This document shows, piece after piece, positions 62,912 through 64,000 of a stretch of 64,000 nucleotides of DNA. The DNA is taken from assembly GCF_016907735.1 (NCBI RefSeq), contig NZ_JAFBCP010000001.1, forward strand, positions 62,001 through 126,000, read 5' to 3'. The number at the start of each line of letters is the position of its first letter. The first letter of the stretch is position 1. The position numbers and the translations under genes were made by a program. The notes beneath the pieces are model-generated. The model had not been told where the DNA came from, searched no databases, and worked only from the letters and a program-made list of their open reading frames with translations. The stretch comes from Brevibacterium paucivorans. Its GTDB lineage: Bacteria; Actinomycetota; Actinomycetes; Actinomycetales; Brevibacteriaceae.

Positions 62912-63475
62912 TCAGCGAGCGACCCCGTTTGCGCGCGGACACACGTGGCCCTCGGGATCCAACGGAAGTGAACAGAACGGGCAGTCGGCACGGCCGGCGT
63001 TCACAACGAGTTCGGCGTGCCGGGCAAACTCACGAGCCTGGACAGCATCCAAGGTGACACGCAGAACGTCACGCTCGGTGTCTTCGTGAGGTTCCGCGCT
63101 AATCCCTGCTTCGCGGTCTGCTTCCGAGAGTTCGAAGCATTCGACCACCAGACGGTGAATACGCGTATCCCATCCCAGGCTCATAGTGCCAACCCGGAAT
63201 TCCGCATCCACCGGCATTGTCAGTCCTGAATTATCCACGTAGTCCGGAAGCGCAGAAACCGGGATGTTACTTTCGCCCACGCTTTTGGAACGCACCGTGT
63301 CAAGAAGTTCGTTGATGCGCTCCCCGAGCATCTCCACCTGCTCTTTTTCAAGCAAGACCGAGGTGATGGTGGAGTCGGAAACCGCTTGGAGATAAAAAGT
63401 ACGACCCCCGGGCATGCCGACTGTGCCGGGAATGAAACGGTCGGGAGAATCGTGCTCAAATACGTGGCCGGACAT
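62912..63475 (-). CDS. DUF3090 family protein
   Basis: Conserved actinobacterial protein of unknown function, nearly always beside the SCO1664-family gene. The 187-residue product has a VGMPGGRTFYLQA N-terminal motif and a C-terminal zinc-ribbon-like CPFCSLPLDPEGHVCPR. The SCO1664-family and DUF3090 genes abut exactly. TAGGCT ends 6 nt before the ATG, giving a likely leaderless operon. Confidence 0.9.
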   Translation of the reverse strand: MSGHVFEHDSPDRFIPGTVGMPGGRTFYLQAVSDSTITSVLLEKEQVEMLGERINELLDTVRSKSVGESNIPVSALPDYVDNSGLTMPVDAEFRVGTMSLGWDTRIHRLVVECFELSEADREAGISAEPHEDTERDVLRVTLDAVQAREFARHAELVVNAGRADCPFCSLPLDPEGHVCPRANGVAR

Positions 63476-63481
63476 ATTCCT

Positions 63482-63487
63482 AGCCTA
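63482..63487 (-). promoter_or_regulatory. Candidate -10 box for leaderless DUF3090 operon
   Basis: TAGGCT on the minus strand ends 6 nt before the ATG at 63475. Confidence 0.5.
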
Positions 63488-63500
63488 CCGTTTTCGCGTA

Positions 63501-63506
63501 TAAGAT
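63501..63506 (+). promoter_or_regulatory. Candidate -10 box for acidic-protein gene
   Basis: TAAGAT ends 6 nt before the ATG at 63513. With the divergent box at 63482-63487, two leaderless promoters share the 37-nt gap. Confidence 0.5.
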
Positions 63507-63512
63507 GGAGTC

Positions 63513-63839
63513 ATGAGCCTCGAACCGGAAGTTGCATTAGAAGAGTTCCTCTCAGCAGTCCGCGCACACTTCTCTGCCGCAGCGCACCGCACCTCTGACA
63601 CCGACGCCCGCGTCGAGGCCACGTACATGGCGCTCGCCGACGCTTTTGAAGTGTACGAAGACGCCTTGTACAACGCATTCGACGAAGTCACTCCGCTTGA
63701 ACTGTTCGACGACATCGAAGACGCAATCGCCGATGACGACAACGCGTATGACATGGACGACTTCGATGACGACCTCGACGATGATGACGACGACTACGAC
63801 GAGGACGATGAGGATGACGACGAGGACGACCGCCGCTGA
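63513..63839 (+). CDS. Small protein with extreme acidic tail
   Basis: Unknown function. The 108-residue product has a structured-looking N-terminal part (residues 1-70: LEEFLSAVRAHFSAAA, then DARVEATYMALADAFEVYED). A tail of about 35 residues made almost only of Asp and Glu follows, ending DDRR. Similar small Micrococcales proteins are sometimes labelled as primosome-related, but nothing in the sequence supports that. The tail could mimic DNA or bind basic proteins; this is inference. Confidence 0.75.
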   Translation: MSLEPEVALEEFLSAVRAHFSAAAHRTSDTDARVEATYMALADAFEVYEDALYNAFDEVTPLELFDDIEDAIADDDNAYDMDDFDDDLDDDDDDYDEDDEDDDEDDRR

Positions 63840-63864
63840 CCTGTAGTCGCTCGGCGGTAGTCGC

Positions 63865-64000
63865 TTAGCTCGAAATCTGCGAAAGCGCGTCCCGAATTTC
63901 TGGTTCCAGAACTAGATCGGACTCCAGTAGCTCCGTTAACTGTCGAACCGTCCGTGGGGCCACGATCGAGCTGGACACGCCCAGTCCACGGTTCCACGCC
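63865..64000 (-). CDS. C-terminal end of a probable aldo/keto reductase (partial)
   Basis: Only the last 44 residues are in view. They read AWNRGLGVSSSIVAPRTVRQ, then LTELLESDLVLEPEIRDALS, and end QISS before a TAA at 63865. The SSIVAPRTVRQL stretch matches the cofactor-binding C-terminal motif of NAD(P)H-dependent aldo/keto reductases (typical form: PIVGARTPEQL). The rest lies beyond the window edge, so the call is tentative. Confidence 0.5.
   Translation of the reverse strand, partial: AWNRGLGVSSSIVAPRTVRQLTELLESDLVLEPEIRDALSQISS

Overview
The window is chromosomal DNA from a mycothiol-producing, proteasome-bearing actinobacterium, most like the Micrococcales. It is moderately GC-rich and almost fully coding, with strong codon-usage homogeneity by eye. 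The diagnostic genes are mshC, the Pup-proteasome set (dop, pup, prcB, prcA, pafA, arc/mpa, pafB, pafC), rbpA, the actinobacterial bc1-aa3 respiratory genes (ctaC, ctaD, ctaF, ctaE, qcrCAB) and an RlpA/Rpf-like wall-enzyme pair. Species cannot be named from the sequence alone. Gene order recalls two stretches known from Mycobacterium tuberculosis (around Rv2190-Rv2215 and Rv2050-Rv2136), compacted here.

Layout. 1-2174: E2 acyltransferase (cut by the window edge) and dihydrolipoyl dehydrogenase. 2355-8080: leucyl aminopeptidase, pyrD, a DUF3043 membrane protein, an M20 dipeptidase, erpA and aat. 8196-16724: the respiratory supercomplex genes in two convergent blocks, ctaC-ctaD-ctaF on + and ctaE-qcrC-qcrA-qcrB on -. 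Between them lies a small foreign-looking island with a decayed IS110 transposase and an alpha/beta hydrolase, bracketed by an imperfect 31-bp direct repeat. 16950-23767: trpD, an exonuclease/GIY-YIG nuclease, lipid enzymes, a MerR regulator and an orphan ParA. 23853-31978: sbcDC, pyruvate carboxylase, peptide deformylase. 31989-38984: aminotransferase, EEP-family protein, methyltransferase, Hsp20 with an HspR-type operator, two secreted wall enzymes sharing one N-terminal module, rbpA and ppm1. 38995-46524: a metal-site-less amidohydrolase relative, a fused 5'-3'/3'-5' exonuclease, secA2 and helY. 46549-59314: tatAC, pafBC, an FKBP lipoprotein, the complete Pup-proteasome system, trmI and an M50 protease. 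59393-64000: a RecB-like nuclease, a HAD phosphatase, mshC and its conserved neighbours, and an acidic small protein.

How the genes work together. The respiratory block encodes the menaquinol-to-oxygen electron path. The pup/pafA genes tag proteins, dop matures Pup and removes tags, and arc with prcAB degrades them; pafBC is the linked DNA-damage regulator. Stress control is visible at the DNA level: two exact GGAAT-N18-GTT sites (SigR/SigH type) lie before erpA and rbpA, and a HAIR-like operator lies before hsp20.

No wholly new multi-gene system is evident. The most interesting signals are: the single-chain fusion of a 5'-3' exonuclease with a DEDDh 3'-5' exonuclease; an ARC/Mpa ATPase that lacks the usual C-terminal proteasome-docking tail; the shared N-terminal module of the two wall enzymes; a catalytically degenerate amidohydrolase; SigR-type control of erpA; and a very frequent TANNNT box placed 6-7 nt before start codons, which points to many leaderless transcripts. 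No rRNA, tRNA or CRISPR array was seen.
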